Below are positions 1 to 9,876 of a stretch of 64,000 nt of DNA, one piece after another. A model generated the notes under the pieces. That model did no database searches and had not been told where the DNA came from. It saw only the letters and a list, made by a program, of their open reading frames with translations. The first letter of the stretch is position 1. Every line of letters begins with the position of its first letter. The DNA comes from Rhizobium rosettiformans (GTDB lineage: Bacteria > Pseudomonadota > Alphaproteobacteria > Rhizobiales > Rhizobiaceae), in assembly GCF_016806065.1 (NCBI RefSeq), contig NZ_CP032405.1, positions 248,001 to 312,000 on the forward strand. The letters are read 5' to 3'. The position numbers and the translations under genes are program-made.

Positions 1-447
1 CAGCACGCGGTCCGCCTTGAAATAGGCGGCAGCGACAATGCTCGTTCGAAGAGTGATGTAGGGGAGAATGGGCAACTCGCTTGCCACATCTGGATCGACA
101 GCGAAACGCGCGGGGTCGATCAAGGTCAGTCCCGCATCCAGGTAGGCTTCCATCACGTCGGGAAAGACGCCTGCCGACTGGGATAGTGGGTGTTTTGGGG
201 TCACGTGGTGAAGCCTGATCGTGCTGACTAGCTCTTCGAAATAATAGATCCCGAAAACATAGGCGTGCCGGTCGAAATCAGCATCATCAATCATGCTTGG
301 CGCCGCGACCGGGAGCACGTTCGCTGCCTTGTAGGCCTTGTAACGTAACTGCTCGATATCTTCGAAATCTTCTTGCGTCTCGATCCGGCGATACTCGATG
401 AAATCGAGGTAGCGCATCAATCGTTCCGAAAAGCCTTCCAGTTCCAT
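1..447 (-). CDS. N-acyl amino acid synthase, FeeM-like (partial, C-terminus off the window)
   Basis: This gene enters from the left edge; only its first 149 codons are present, starting at the ATG whose complement is 445-447 with a G-rich ribosome site (GGCGGGG) eight bases upstream. The visible protein has the pattern I associate with FeeM-type N-acyl amino acid synthases, relatives of LuxI-type acyl-homoserine lactone synthases in the GNAT-like fold: an early EQLRYKAY segment, a FGIYYFEELVSTIRLH strand pair, and an IDPARFAVD segment around residues 112-120. Such enzymes join an acyl group from acyl-ACP to an amino acid. No membrane segment is seen in this part. The next gene on the same strand is a c-di-GMP phosphodiesterase. 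Family call is from motif memory; a generic GNAT protein is the alternative. Confidence 0.62.
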   Translation of the reverse strand, partial: MELEGFSERLMRYLDFIEYRRIETQEDFEDIEQLRYKAYKAANVLPVAAPSMIDDADFDRHAYVFGIYYFEELVSTIRLHHVTPKHPLSQSAGVFPDVMEAYLDAGLTLIDPARFAVDPDVASELPILPYITLRTSIVAAAYFKADRVL

Positions 448-449
448 AC

Positions 450-488
450 TGATACCCCGCCGTCTGCAAACGATGGCATGGGGTATCA
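450..488 (-). promoter_or_regulatory. Inverted repeat over the leader and ribosome site of the FeeM-like gene
   Basis: TGATACCCC at 450-458 and GGGGTATCA at 480-488 are perfect 9-base arms separated by 21 bases. The proximal arm contains the G run that serves as ribosome binding site for the start at 447. It could be a protein operator (LuxI-like genes often carry such dyads) or an mRNA hairpin that hides the ribosome site. Upstream (490-560) is AT-rich and probably holds the promoter. Confidence 0.4.
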
Positions 489-628
489 CCTATCCTTTTA
501 CCTCGCTCCCCTGAAAATTAATAAGATATTAAAATGCGATAGGTTAAGGTTAACAGTCGCATTCGCAACTGCCTTGGCGAAGAGCAGCGGTTGTGACGGG
601 ACACGGACACAGGCAGCAGAATAGATGG

Positions 629-2938
629 TCAAGCCACGCCGACGTGGGCCGCGATCCCGTTGACTTCGGCCTCTTCTGCGAGAGCGGCGATGGCATGGGG
701 GGCAATCGGCATCGAGAAGACATAGCCCTGGATGAGATCGGCGCAGTTGTGCTTCTTGATCAGCGATAGCTGCTCGCGCGTTTCTACCCCCTCAACCACA
801 ATCCCGATGTCAAGACCGCGCGTCAGGCTGACGATCCCCCGCAGAAGCTTCAATCGGCGGGCGTCCTGCCCGATGTTGCGAACAAAAGAACGATCGATCT
901 TCACCACATCGACGGGCAGGGTATCCAGGTAGCTGAGGCTCGAGAAGCCGGTGCCGAAATCGTCGATGGAAATCGTGATCCCGAGCCCACGTAGCCTGTC
1001 CAGAACGGCGCGGGCGGGAGTGAGTTCTTCGATCAGGCTGCTTTCCGTGACCTCAAGATGCAGCCGCTTGGCAGAGAGCCCAGTCTCGGAAAGTATCCGT
1101 TCGACCGTGGCGGCGAGATCGCCCTGCCTGAGATCGTGGACGGAAAGATTAACCGAAACACCAATTGCCTCCGGCCAAGTCTGGCAATCAAAACAGGCTC
1201 GGCGCAGTACCTGCTCCGTGATCTCTGTGACAATGCCCATCTCTTCCGCGATCTGGATGAAGATGTTTGGCGCGATCGGCCCCTTTTCCGGATGATGCCA
1301 TCGGGCAAGCGCCTCGCAACAGACGAGACCGCGCCCATCCGGAGTGAACATGGGCTGGTAGACGACGGTGATGGCATGCTGGTCGACGGCCGCTCGGAGA
1401 TCGGCTTTCAGCCGCTGCCGCTCCAGATAACGCGCATCCATTTCCTTGACGAAAAGCGTGAAGCTGCCCCGACTGCGCGCCTTCGATTCGAACAGCGCGA
1501 TATCTAGCTTGACCAGCCAGTCGTCCATGTCGAAGGCGGCACTCTCGACGAGCACCGCTCCGGCAGAAAAAACGACCGGGATACGCATCCCCTCGACATC
1601 ATACTCGGCGCTGGAGGCGGCATGCAGGCCGCGCATCACGTCTTCGAGGTCATCCTGATCTTCGACGTTCGGGAAGAAGCAGATGAAGTGATCGCCCACT
1701 TGTCGGCCGACAATCGCCTTGCCCGCGGCAAACGCCGTCAGGCGGGACGCGATGGAGACCAGCAGCTTGTCGCCGGTCAGATGCCCCTTGAGATCGTTCA
1801 CGTGCTTGAAATCGGCGACGTCGAGGATCATTAGACCGACAGTCGTCCCGAACTCGCCGGAGCGCTCCAGACGCTCGCGGACCAGATCGATGAAGTATCC
1901 CCGCTGCGGCAGCCCCGTCAGACTATCGTAGCGGGCCATGTGAAGGATCTTGCGATCGGCATGTACCCGGGCTGTGACATCCTCGAAGATCAACACGACC
2001 CCGCCCTCGTCGCGCCGCTTGGCGGAGAATTCCAGCACCAGGTCCTCGGAGAAATGCATGAGCGCGCGGCTTGAGAAGCCTTGCACGAGATGGACGAGTT
2101 GCTTCTGGAGAAGGCTCGACATGGCCCCGTCCACAAACGTATGGCGGACGCCGTAGCGCAGGACGACATCGAGATCGCAGCCGACGAGGCGGCGGCGGTC
2201 CCCCAGGTTGAGCAATTCGCAGGCCTTCCGGTTGACCACCTCGATCCGATTGTTCGGATCGAGCATCAACAGACCATGCGTCATGTTGCTGAGCGCCGTG
2301 TCGAAGCGGTCGGCAATTTTCGCCATTTCGCGCGAGGCCAGGACATTCTCATAGAGAAAGTCGCGCACACCATTGGCCATCGACCGCACGGTGAGACCAA
2401 AGGGCACGAGCATCAGCGATAGCAGAGCCTTGAAGATGTCTTGCGCCAGAAGGCTGCCGATGACCATGGGCACGCAACACGCCAAAGTCTGCAGATCGAC
2501 GGCAAGCCGAGATCCATAGTTGCGGCCGACGACGGACACCATCGATGCCATGGTGACGGCTATGCAGGCAAGTTCCGCGAATGTGTCCTCGAAGGCGAGC
2601 ATCGCGTAGCCGCTGCCGATACCCAGGATCGCGGCGGTCGATGCGCCGCCGATGACATAGCGGCGTTCCCAGGCAGCGATCTGCTGCCGCGTCAGCTTCG
2701 CTTTGTCCTCGCGATCGAAGACAAAGAAGGAATGCAGCCGGAACGAAAAGACGGCAACGAAGCAGGCACACAAAAAGAGGTAGAAGGACGCGCCCGTCTG
2801 CACATAGACCGTGACGAAGGTGAGGATGTGGACAACCATGCCGGTAAACAGCGTGAAGCGGTTGTCGAACAGAGAACTGACGAACGACAGATACACATCC
2901 GTGGGCACATTCTGATCGTGCCGCTTCTCGGTCTTCAT
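629..2938 (-). CDS. Membrane-anchored PAS-GGDEF-EAL protein, probable c-di-GMP phosphodiesterase
   Basis: The 769-residue product has several hydrophobic helices (about 29-195), a PAS-like sensor (about 215-320), a GGDEF domain (about 340-500) and an EAL domain (about 515-760). The cyclase signature reads VGDHF instead of GGDEF, so cyclase activity is probably lost and the domain may only bind GTP or regulate. The EAL domain keeps its catalytic set: EALARW, the Asn in VSVNLS, the Glu in LEVTES, IDDFGTGFSS, the Lys in VKIDRS and VEGVET. It should therefore hydrolyse c-di-GMP at the inner membrane. I chose the ATG at 2938, 15 codons inside the longest frame, because GGGAGG sits eight bases before it and the upstream ATG lacks this. 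It is monocistronic as far as visible. Confidence 0.88.
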   Translation of the reverse strand: MKTEKRHDQNVPTDVYLSFVSSLFDNRFTLFTGMVVHILTFVTVYVQTGASFYLFLCACFVAVFSFRLHSFFVFDREDKAKLTRQQIAAWERRYVIGGASTAAILGIGSGYAMLAFEDTFAELACIAVTMASMVSVVGRNYGSRLAVDLQTLACCVPMVIGSLLAQDIFKALLSLMLVPFGLTVRSMANGVRDFLYENVLASREMAKIADRFDTALSNMTHGLLMLDPNNRIEVVNRKACELLNLGDRRRLVGCDLDVVLRYGVRHTFVDGAMSSLLQKQLVHLVQGFSSRALMHFSEDLVLEFSAKRRDEGGVVLIFEDVTARVHADRKILHMARYDSLTGLPQRGYFIDLVRERLERSGEFGTTVGLMILDVADFKHVNDLKGHLTGDKLLVSIASRLTAFAAGKAIVGRQVGDHFICFFPNVEDQDDLEDVMRGLHAASSAEYDVEGMRIPVVFSAGAVLVESAAFDMDDWLVKLDIALFESKARSRGSFTLFVKEMDARYLERQRLKADLRAAVDQHAITVVYQPMFTPDGRGLVCCEALARWHHPEKGPIAPNIFIQIAEEMGIVTEITEQVLRRACFDCQTWPEAIGVSVNLSVHDLRQGDLAATVERILSETGLSAKRLHLEVTESSLIEELTPARAVLDRLRGLGITISIDDFGTGFSSLSYLDTLPVDVVKIDRSFVRNIGQDARRLKLLRGIVSLTRGLDIGIVVEGVETREQLSLIKKHNCADLIQGYVFSMPIAPHAIAALAEEAEVNGIAAHVGVA

Positions 2939-3315
2939 GATCTGCCCTCCCGGCAAGGTTGGACGCGAAACCTCAGTTTTCAAATGATGTCTCTTCCAGT
3001 CCTTGTGCCTGTTTTGCGGCGAAAAGCATGTCCTAAAACGTCACAGTTACACGCAAAACGAAGCAAGTTCTAAAATGCACTGCTTCGAGGTGACACGCAA
3101 ACCAGTAAGCGAGAACCTCTTAAGGGCGACATATCGAAACCGTTAAAATGCAAGCGAGCACAAGCGAAGCGCGCAGGCGAAAAGCCAGCGCCATCCCCGG
3201 CTGCAACCCTCTGCCAATTCAACTTTCGTTGCCCCCGCGGGCGGATCTACGCAGTCCAGTTGCGCGTGGTTTGCCATTGCTCTAAGCACGAAAAGACAAG
3301 GGGAGAACAAACACA
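2939..3315. other. Intergenic stretch before the TRAP operon
   Basis: This 377-base stretch between two divergent genes holds no convincing gene. A weak promoter candidate for dctQ is TTGCGC at 3260-3265, a 17-base spacer and TAAGCA at 3283-3288, 27 bases before the start codon. The phosphodiesterase promoter should lie near 2980-3100, but I see no clear boxes. Confidence 0.3.
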
Positions 3316-3867
3316 ATGACAATCCTGTTGGCTGTTTCTCGGCTGATCGATGCGATCAACGGGGCCATCGGGCGCTGGGTTTCCTGGCTGCTCCTGGCCG
3401 CCGTCCTGATCAGCGCCGGCAATGCCGTCATTCGCAAGATCTTCGATATCTCGTCAAACGCCTGGCTTGAGCTGCAATGGTACCTTTACGGAACCGTCTT
3501 CATGCTCGCCGCCGCCTATGCCCTGCTCCGCAACGAACATATCCGCATCGATATCCTGTCAGGGAGCTGGAAGAAGCGCACGCGCGACTGGCTCGACTTG
3601 ATACTGCACATCATCTTCCTGGTACCCTTCTCCTTCCTGATGGCCTATCTGGCCTGGCCCTGGTTCTGGCTGTCCTTCCGCTCTGGCGAAGTCTCGTCGA
3701 GCGCTGGTGGCCTGATCATCTGGCCGGCAAAGGCCGTCGTCCTGATCGGCTTCATCCTGCTGACTGCGCAGGCCTTCTCCGAAATCATCAAGCGGGCCGC
3801 CGTCTTGATGGGACGGATCGAGGACCCGCATACGGTCGCGCCGCAGCCCGAAGGCAAGGAGGCCTGA
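3316..3867 (+). CDS. dctQ: TRAP transporter small permease (DctQ family)
   Basis: The 183-residue protein has four predicted membrane helices with the DctQ layout: a first helix after MTILLAVSRLIDAINGAIGR, a NAVIRKIFD-like loop, a YLYGTVFMLAAAYALLRNEHIRID segment split over helices two and three, and a fourth helix near residues 130-155. DctQ is the small membrane subunit that joins the large channel subunit in the inner membrane. The start ATG follows AGGGGAGAA. The stop is one base from the dctM start, so the two are co-transcribed. The matching solute-binding gene (5846-6952) lies downstream on the opposite strand. Confidence 0.9.
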   Translation: MTILLAVSRLIDAINGAIGRWVSWLLLAAVLISAGNAVIRKIFDISSNAWLELQWYLYGTVFMLAAAYALLRNEHIRIDILSGSWKKRTRDWLDLILHIIFLVPFSFLMAYLAWPWFWLSFRSGEVSSSAGGLIIWPAKAVVLIGFILLTAQAFSEIIKRAAVLMGRIEDPHTVAPQPEGKEA

Positions 3868-3868
3868 G

Positions 3869-5704
3869 ATGATCGACCTTATCGCCCACAATCTCGCGCC
3901 GATCATGTTCACGACCGTCATGGCCATGCTGCTGCTCGGCTATCCGGTCGCTTTCACGCTCGCTGCCGGCGGCTTGATCTATTTCGTCGTCGGGGTCGAA
4001 CTCTCACACATCTCGTCCGAGATCCGCCTGTTCTGGCCGCTGCTGCAGTCCCACCCTGAACGCATCTACGGGATCATGTATAACGACACGCTGCTGTCGA
4101 TTCCGTTCTTCACCCTGATGGGGATCATCCTCGAACGATCGCGGATGGCCGAAGACCTTCTCGACACGATCGGCCAGCTCTTCGGGCCGATCCGCGGTGG
4201 TCTCGCCTACGCGGTCATCCTGGTGGGCGCCCTGCTCGGCGCCACCACGGGCGTGGTAGCAGCATCGGTCATGGCCATGGGCCTGATCTCGCTGCCGATC
4301 ATGCTGCGCTACAAGTACAATGGCCCGCTGGCCTCCGGCACGATTGCCGCCTCCGGCACACTTGCCCAGATCGTACCGCCTTCGCTCGTTCTGATCGTCA
4401 TGGCCGACCAGCTCGGCCGCTCCGTCGGCGACATGTATGTCGGCGCGCTCTATCCGGCACTGATGGTCATCGCCGCCTATTGCGCCTATATCTTCGCCGT
4501 GACGCTCGTCAAACCGGAATGGGCCCCTGCCCTGCCCAAGGAAGCGCGCACGCTGGGCGATGGCGTGACCTCCCTCCTGGTCATGATTGCGATCGGCACG
4601 GGTCTCTACTTCCTCGGATACCACCTGCTGTTCACTGGCATCGCCAGCGCGGAATGGCAGCTGGTCGCGGCCCTCGCCTTCGCCGTCGTCTCCGTCTATG
4701 GCTTTGCCCTGATCAATCGCGGCATGAACCTCAATGTCATCTCGCGCCTGGCACAGGAAGTCATCGTCGTCATCGTCCCGCCGCTGGCGTTGATCTTCCT
4801 CGTTCTCGGCACGATCTTCCTCGGCATCGCGACCCCGACCGAAGGCGGCGCCATGGGCGCCACGGGCGCGCTCATCATTGCCGCCGCAAAGGGGCGTCTG
4901 AACCTGACCATCCTGAAGAATGCATTGGACGCCACGACGCGCCTGTCTGCCTTCGTCATGATGATCCTGATCGGCGCCCGCGTCTTCGGCCTGACCTTCT
5001 ACGGCATCAACGGTCAGGTCTGGGTCGAGGACCTGCTGCTGGCACTTCCGGGTGGCGAATACGGCTTCCTGATCGTGGTCACGATCATCATCTTCATCCT
5101 TGGCTGCTTCCTCGACTTCTTCGAGATTGCCTTCATCATGGTGCCGCTCCTCGTACCCGTTGCCCAGAGCCTCGGGATCGATCTGGTCTGGTTCGGCATC
5201 ATTCTCGGCCTCAACCTGCAGACCTCCTTCCTGACGCCACCCTTCGGCTTCTCGCTCTTCTATCTCAGATCCGTCGCACCCGAGGGGCAATGGAAGGACA
5301 AGGTGACGGGGCAGATGCGCGACGGCATCAAGACGCTGGAGATCTACAAGGGGGTGTTGCCCTTCATCGTCATCCAGTTCCTCGCGATCGTCACCGTCAT
5401 CGCCTTCCCGGGGCTCGTGATGCACTACAAGGGGGATGCGATCGTACAGGATCCGAGTACGATCCAGATCACCATCCCGCAGCCCTCGGGCGATGGCGGA
5501 TTGACCATGCCGTCCTTCGGGCTTCCGCCGCTCGGCGGAGACGGGCAGGCGCCGGCAGGTGGCGCAGGCCAGCAGCCAAGCTTCGGGCTCCCACCGCTCG
5601 ACCTTGGCCAGCCGCCGGCCATCCAGCCGCCAGCAGGCCCGGCGCCCGCCGCCCCAGCTCCGGCCCCGTCAATGGATCTGAGCCAGCCACCGGTCATCCA
5701 GTAG
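3869..5704 (+). CDS. dctM: TRAP transporter large permease (DctM family) with an unusual Pro/Gln-rich tail
   Basis: The 611-residue protein carries the multi-helix DctM channel domain over about residues 1-540, including GALLGATTGVVAASVMAMG, a sequence run typical of the family, and TPTEGGAMGATGA. With DctQ it drives Na+-coupled uptake of an organic acid delivered by the binding protein. It belongs to the longer subtype of large subunits. The last 65 or so residues, after the final helix, are a low-complexity Pro/Gly/Gln/Ala tail with two copies of PSFGLPPL and repeated QPP units, not part of the transporter domain as I know it. The stop is followed by a strong terminator. Confidence 0.9.
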   Translation: MIDLIAHNLAPIMFTTVMAMLLLGYPVAFTLAAGGLIYFVVGVELSHISSEIRLFWPLLQSHPERIYGIMYNDTLLSIPFFTLMGIILERSRMAEDLLDTIGQLFGPIRGGLAYAVILVGALLGATTGVVAASVMAMGLISLPIMLRYKYNGPLASGTIAASGTLAQIVPPSLVLIVMADQLGRSVGDMYVGALYPALMVIAAYCAYIFAVTLVKPEWAPALPKEARTLGDGVTSLLVMIAIGTGLYFLGYHLLFTGIASAEWQLVAALAFAVVSVYGFALINRGMNLNVISRLAQEVIVVIVPPLALIFLVLGTIFLGIATPTEGGAMGATGALIIAAAKGRLNLTILKNALDATTRLSAFVMMILIGARVFGLTFYGINGQVWVEDLLLALPGGEYGFLIVVTIIIFILGCFLDFFEIAFIMVPLLVPVAQSLGIDLVWFGIILGLNLQTSFLTPPFGFSLFYLRSVAPEGQWKDKVTGQMRDGIKTLEIYKGVLPFIVIQFLAIVTVIAFPGLVMHYKGDAIVQDPSTIQITIPQPSGDGGLTMPSFGLPPLGGDGQAPAGGAGQQPSFGLPPLDLGQPPAIQPPAGPAPAAPAPAPSMDLSQPPVIQ

Positions 5705-5741
5705 CGGTCACTCGCCACTCGATCCACATTGATCACAGAAC

Positions 5742-5770
5742 AAGACCCCGGCCACCGCCGGGGTCTTTCT
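5742..5770 (+). terminator. Rho-independent terminator after dctM
   Basis: AAGACCCCGG (5742-5751) pairs perfectly with CCGGGGTCTT (5758-5767) around a six-base loop, followed by a T-rich run. Confidence 0.85.
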
Positions 5771-5784
5771 CGTTTTGCAGCAGA

Positions 5785-5817
5785 CACGAAAAAGCCCCGG
5801 TCTCGAGACCGGGGCTG
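5785..5817 (-). terminator. Rho-independent terminator after takP
   Basis: A near-perfect palindrome, AGCCCCGGTCTC with its complement (5793-5816), is followed on the minus strand by five T residues. It ends the takP transcript and sits back to back with the dctM terminator. Confidence 0.85.
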
Positions 5818-5845
5818 CATTCAAACAAGCGGTAGCGTCGGATGA

Positions 5846-6955
<1,110 letters not shown>

Positions 6956-7016
6956 CTACCTCCCAGTTGTTGCCCCACCGGCGGGCATCGTCGGCCCCTC
7001 CCGGCAGCGATGCGCG

Positions 7017-7045
7017 AGCTAACCATTTTGTCTAAAGCGATTCAA
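7017..7045 (-). promoter_or_regulatory. Candidate promoter of takP
   Basis: On the minus strand TTGAAT (7040-7045), a 17-base spacer and TTAGCT (7017-7022) form a sigma-70-like pair about 65 bases before the takP start codon. Confidence 0.35.
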
Positions 7046-7207
7046 GCGCTTGGACTCTATTCTTTTGGATGAGAGCTTTCACTTGAGCGTGCCTGTAGAG
7101 GGCAGCCGCTATGTTAGCGCGAACATGTAAAGGCGAGAAAGAGACAACACAACCGGAGCGGCTTTACTGCACAAAGCCACAACGCCTATGTGCCATTCCA
7201 CGGACGC

Positions 7208-7687
7208 TCAGGGCAGCATCAGGAGCGCCAGATCCGCACCGAGATTATCCGTCACCTCATAGGAAAAGTGCCGTCCTCGAACCAGTGTCAGCAAGGTTGC
7301 CCCACCGGGGTCGCTGATTGTTACGCTGCCATCCTGGTGCTGGGTCCAGGTGGTCGCCCGCGCCAGACCGGGCCAGACCTCTTCGCAATCGGGTGGAGCG
7401 AAGAAGTCGCGACTGCGACTGGTGAGCGCGGCACCGCGCTCCACGAGACAGACGGTTTTCCGCGTGAAGTTGGACACGGAAAACAGGGCCGGCGGTGAGA
7501 CCGAAGCCGCATGCAGCCTGGCAGCAAAGGCTGACGGCGCATGACTGGCAGGTGGAATTGTGCCGAGCACGATCGGATCGGCGGCCATTCGCTCAGCGCG
7601 CTGCGGCAAAGCCCAGATACTGAGCCCGACCGCTGAGATACCTGCACACAGGAGGACTGTCGCCACGATGGCGAGAGAGGACTTCAT
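7208..7687 (-). CDS. Exported protein, possible AprI/Inh-type metalloprotease inhibitor
   Basis: The 159-residue product has an N-terminal hydrophobic segment (SSLAIVATVLLCAGISAVGL) acting as signal or anchor, then a periplasmic part. The C-terminal half, with VCLVE, a second Cys in PPDCEEVWPGLA, TWTQHQDGSVTISDPGG and a final beta-rich stretch, resembles the small beta-barrel inhibitor fold of the AprI/Inh family, which blocks the cell's own secreted metalloproteases. The ATG at 7687 is preferred over one 17 codons earlier because GGAAGGA lies just before it. No metalloprotease gene is nearby, so the function is tentative. Confidence 0.5.
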   Translation of the reverse strand: MKSSLAIVATVLLCAGISAVGLSIWALPQRAERMAADPIVLGTIPPASHAPSAFAARLHAASVSPPALFSVSNFTRKTVCLVERGAALTSRSRDFFAPPDCEEVWPGLARATTWTQHQDGSVTISDPGGATLLTLVRGRHFSYEVTDNLGADLALLMLP

Positions 7688-7762
7688 CGGAGCATCCTTC
7701 CGCTCGAGACCCCATATCGGAACAGGATGCACCGGCAAGCTTGCGGAAGGCTGACCGCCGAA

Positions 7763-8725
7763 TCAGCTCTTCGGAAGCGGCGTTTCCGGAACCGGTGTGA
7801 GCGGCCGTCCCGTGTCGAACCAGCTGACGATATTGTCGACGACGAGATCGGCCATGGCGTCACGCGTCGGGACAGAGGCCGACGCGACATGCGGCAATAA
7901 CGAGACATTCGGCAGATCGATAAGATCCTGGGGCACGCGAGGTTCGTCGGCAAAGACATCGAGGCCTGCAGCAGCGATCGCCCCAGCCTGAAGGGCGGCA
8001 ATCAGCGCAGGCTCGTCAACTGTCGAACCGCGACCGACATTGATGAGCACGCCATTCGGTCCGAGTGCGGCGAGAACTTCGGCATTGATTGCACCATTGG
8101 TCTCCGGCGTCGACGGGACGATGGAGATCAGTACATCGACCGCTTCCGCAAGGCCCACAAGGGTGTCGTGATAGGCAAAATCGACATCCGTGCGGGGTCG
8201 CCGCGTATGGTAGGCGAGTTCGACCTTGAACGGCAGGAGACGGTTGGCAATCTCCATGCCGATCCGGCCGAGACCATGAAGGCCGATCTTGCGCCCCTTG
8301 AGCGAGAGCGGCGAGAGCGGAAAGGCTCCCTCCTTTTCCCAGCGACCGTCACGCAGATAGCGCTCGGCGAAATAGAACTGGCGCATGGTGTTGAGGAGAA
8401 GCGCAATCGCCGTATCGGCCACCTCATCGTTCAGCACGTCGGGCGTATTCGTGACCACCATCCCCGCAGCAGCGGCCGCCTTCACATCCACGCCGTCATA
8501 GCCGACGCCGAAGCTGCCGATCACCTCGAGTTTCGGCAAACGCTCGATCAGCGAAGCCGGAAATCGGCCGGAGACCGCAGCGCCGCGCACCCGCTCCAAC
8601 CTGTCCGCGTCCACATCTGCGGCAGTGGCATCGGCGATTTCCAGAAGGTCGAACCGATCCGAAAGACGGTCACGGACGCGCGGATGAATGCGGCCTGGAA
8701 TAAGCACGAGGGGGCGATCGGACAT
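7763..8725 (-). CDS. D-2-hydroxyacid dehydrogenase (glyoxylate/hydroxypyruvate reductase type)
   Basis: The 320-residue cytosolic enzyme belongs to the D-isomer-specific 2-hydroxyacid dehydrogenases. Visible: SFGVGYDGVDV, the NAD(P)-binding glycine motif HGLGRIG near residue 150, and the catalytic set Arg in NVGRGS, Glu in FADEP and His in LPHVAS. Members of this branch reduce glyoxylate or hydroxypyruvate, or oxidise sugar-derived 2-hydroxy acids. It lies 58 bases downstream of a LacI-type regulator on the same strand, which suggests a role in sugar-acid catabolism. The exact substrate cannot be read from sequence. Confidence 0.85.
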   Translation of the reverse strand: MSDRPLVLIPGRIHPRVRDRLSDRFDLLEIADATAADVDADRLERVRGAAVSGRFPASLIERLPKLEVIGSFGVGYDGVDVKAAAAAGMVVTNTPDVLNDEVADTAIALLLNTMRQFYFAERYLRDGRWEKEGAFPLSPLSLKGRKIGLHGLGRIGMEIANRLLPFKVELAYHTRRPRTDVDFAYHDTLVGLAEAVDVLISIVPSTPETNGAINAEVLAALGPNGVLINVGRGSTVDEPALIAALQAGAIAAAGLDVFADEPRVPQDLIDLPNVSLLPHVASASVPTRDAMADLVVDNIVSWFDTGRPLTPVPETPLPKS

Positions 8726-8783
8726 GGCTGTCTCCTTGCAGGGCGAGGATCATGGGCGCGCGGCTTGAAAGCCGGCTATGGGG

Positions 8784-9800
8784 TTACCGACGGATCGGGC
8801 CCGTTGATTGGCGAATGCGCATCTCGGGCTTGATCAGGTGGATGCCATCAGGCTCATGACTGCCGGCAAGCTTGTCGAGCAGTGCACGCGCAGCAAGCCG
8901 CCCGACCTCGGCCTGACCGTTCCAGACGGTGGTCAGGGATGGCGTCGCGATCGAGGCCTCCTCGAGGTCGTCATAGCCGGTGACCGAGATGTCCTGACCG
9001 GGGATGAGACCGGCACGGGCAATGCCGTTCATCAACCCGATAGCAACGAGATCGTTCCAGCAGACGGCAGCCGTGGGCTTCTGCGGCAGCGACAGGAAGT
9101 TCACCGCCGCTTCGAAACCGCCCTGCTTGGTGCGGGGACCCGGAATGCGCAGGCCCGGATCGACTTCGATACCCGCCTTGCGCAGGGCGTTCACATAGCC
9201 CTGGTAACGGTCGCGCCCCGTGGATGTCTGGTCCGTGCCGCCGATCATGGCGATCGAACGATGGCCAAGCCCGATCAGATGGTTGGTCGCGAGCGAAATG
9301 CCGTAGCTGTCGTCGCCGCGATAGATCGGCACATCGAGCCCATCCATCGAGCGGGCGATGAAGATCGCCGGCATGCCGTTGTTCTCGGCCAGCAGCACGT
9401 CTTCCGGCGGCGTACCGATGGCCGGCGACATGATCACTCCGTCACCACCCAATTGCAGCAGCGTCTCGATGAACATGCGTTGCTTGTCGACGCTGTCGTA
9501 ATGATTCGAGAGAATGAAGGTGTGTCGGCTGCGGTCGAGCTCTGTCTCGATGGCCTTCAGGATTTCCCCGTAAAACGGGTTCATGATGTCATGCACGACG
9601 ACACCGATGATCCCGGAGCGGGAAGTGCGAAGGCTCGCAGCACGTCGGTTGTAGATGTAACCGAGGGCGCGCGCCTGTTCCTTGATCTTCTCGCGGGTGT
9701 CGACCGCAACGAGCGGGCTGTCACGCAGGGCAAGAGAAATGGTCGCCGTGGAAAGACCAAGCGTTTCCGCAATGGTCGAAAGCTTTACCTTTTGTGCCAC
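8784..9800 (-). CDS. LacI-family transcriptional regulator
   Basis: The 338-residue protein has an N-terminal LacI helix-turn-helix (VKLSTIAETLGLSTATISLA, residues 5-24), a hinge near residue 55, and a type I periplasmic-binding-like sensor domain starting IIGVVVHDIMNPFYGEIL. Such proteins bind an operator and release it on binding a sugar or related ligand. The gene sits upstream of, and probably in an operon with, the hydroxyacid dehydrogenase, its most likely target. An AT-rich inverted repeat just upstream could be its own operator. Confidence 0.88.
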   Translation of the reverse strand: MAQKVKLSTIAETLGLSTATISLALRDSPLVAVDTREKIKEQARALGYIYNRRAASLRTSRSGIIGVVVHDIMNPFYGEILKAIETELDRSRHTFILSNHYDSVDKQRMFIETLLQLGGDGVIMSPAIGTPPEDVLLAENNGMPAIFIARSMDGLDVPIYRGDDSYGISLATNHLIGLGHRSIAMIGGTDQTSTGRDRYQGYVNALRKAGIEVDPGLRIPGPRTKQGGFEAAVNFLSLPQKPTAAVCWNDLVAIGLMNGIARAGLIPGQDISVTGYDDLEEASIATPSLTTVWNGQAEVGRLAARALLDKLAGSHEPDGIHLIKPEMRIRQSTGPIRR

Positions 9801-9849
9801 GTTTCCTCCCTCGCAGCAGGCCGGTGGGCGTTCGACCGCCCTTAAAAGA

Positions 9850-9869
9850 TTTAATTAAACAATTTAATT
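9850..9869. promoter_or_regulatory. AT-rich dyad upstream of the LacI gene, candidate operator
   Basis: TTTAATTAAA (9850-9859) is a perfect palindrome and overlaps AATTAAA-CAA-TTTAATT (9853-9869), an inverted repeat with 7-base arms. It lies 50-70 bases before the LacI start, in otherwise GC-rich DNA. It lacks the CG centre common in LacI operators, so it may simply be a promoter region. Confidence 0.35.
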
Positions 9870-9876
9870 GGCGATT

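Noticed and set aside
373..624. Short plus-strand frame at the left edge
   Set aside because: It overlaps the FeeM-like gene in antisense and has no family features.
4004..5425. 473-codon open frame on the minus strand across dctM
   Set aside because: Its product is a run of Asp, Glu, Arg and Gln with no fold; it is the mirror of a GC-rich membrane-protein gene.
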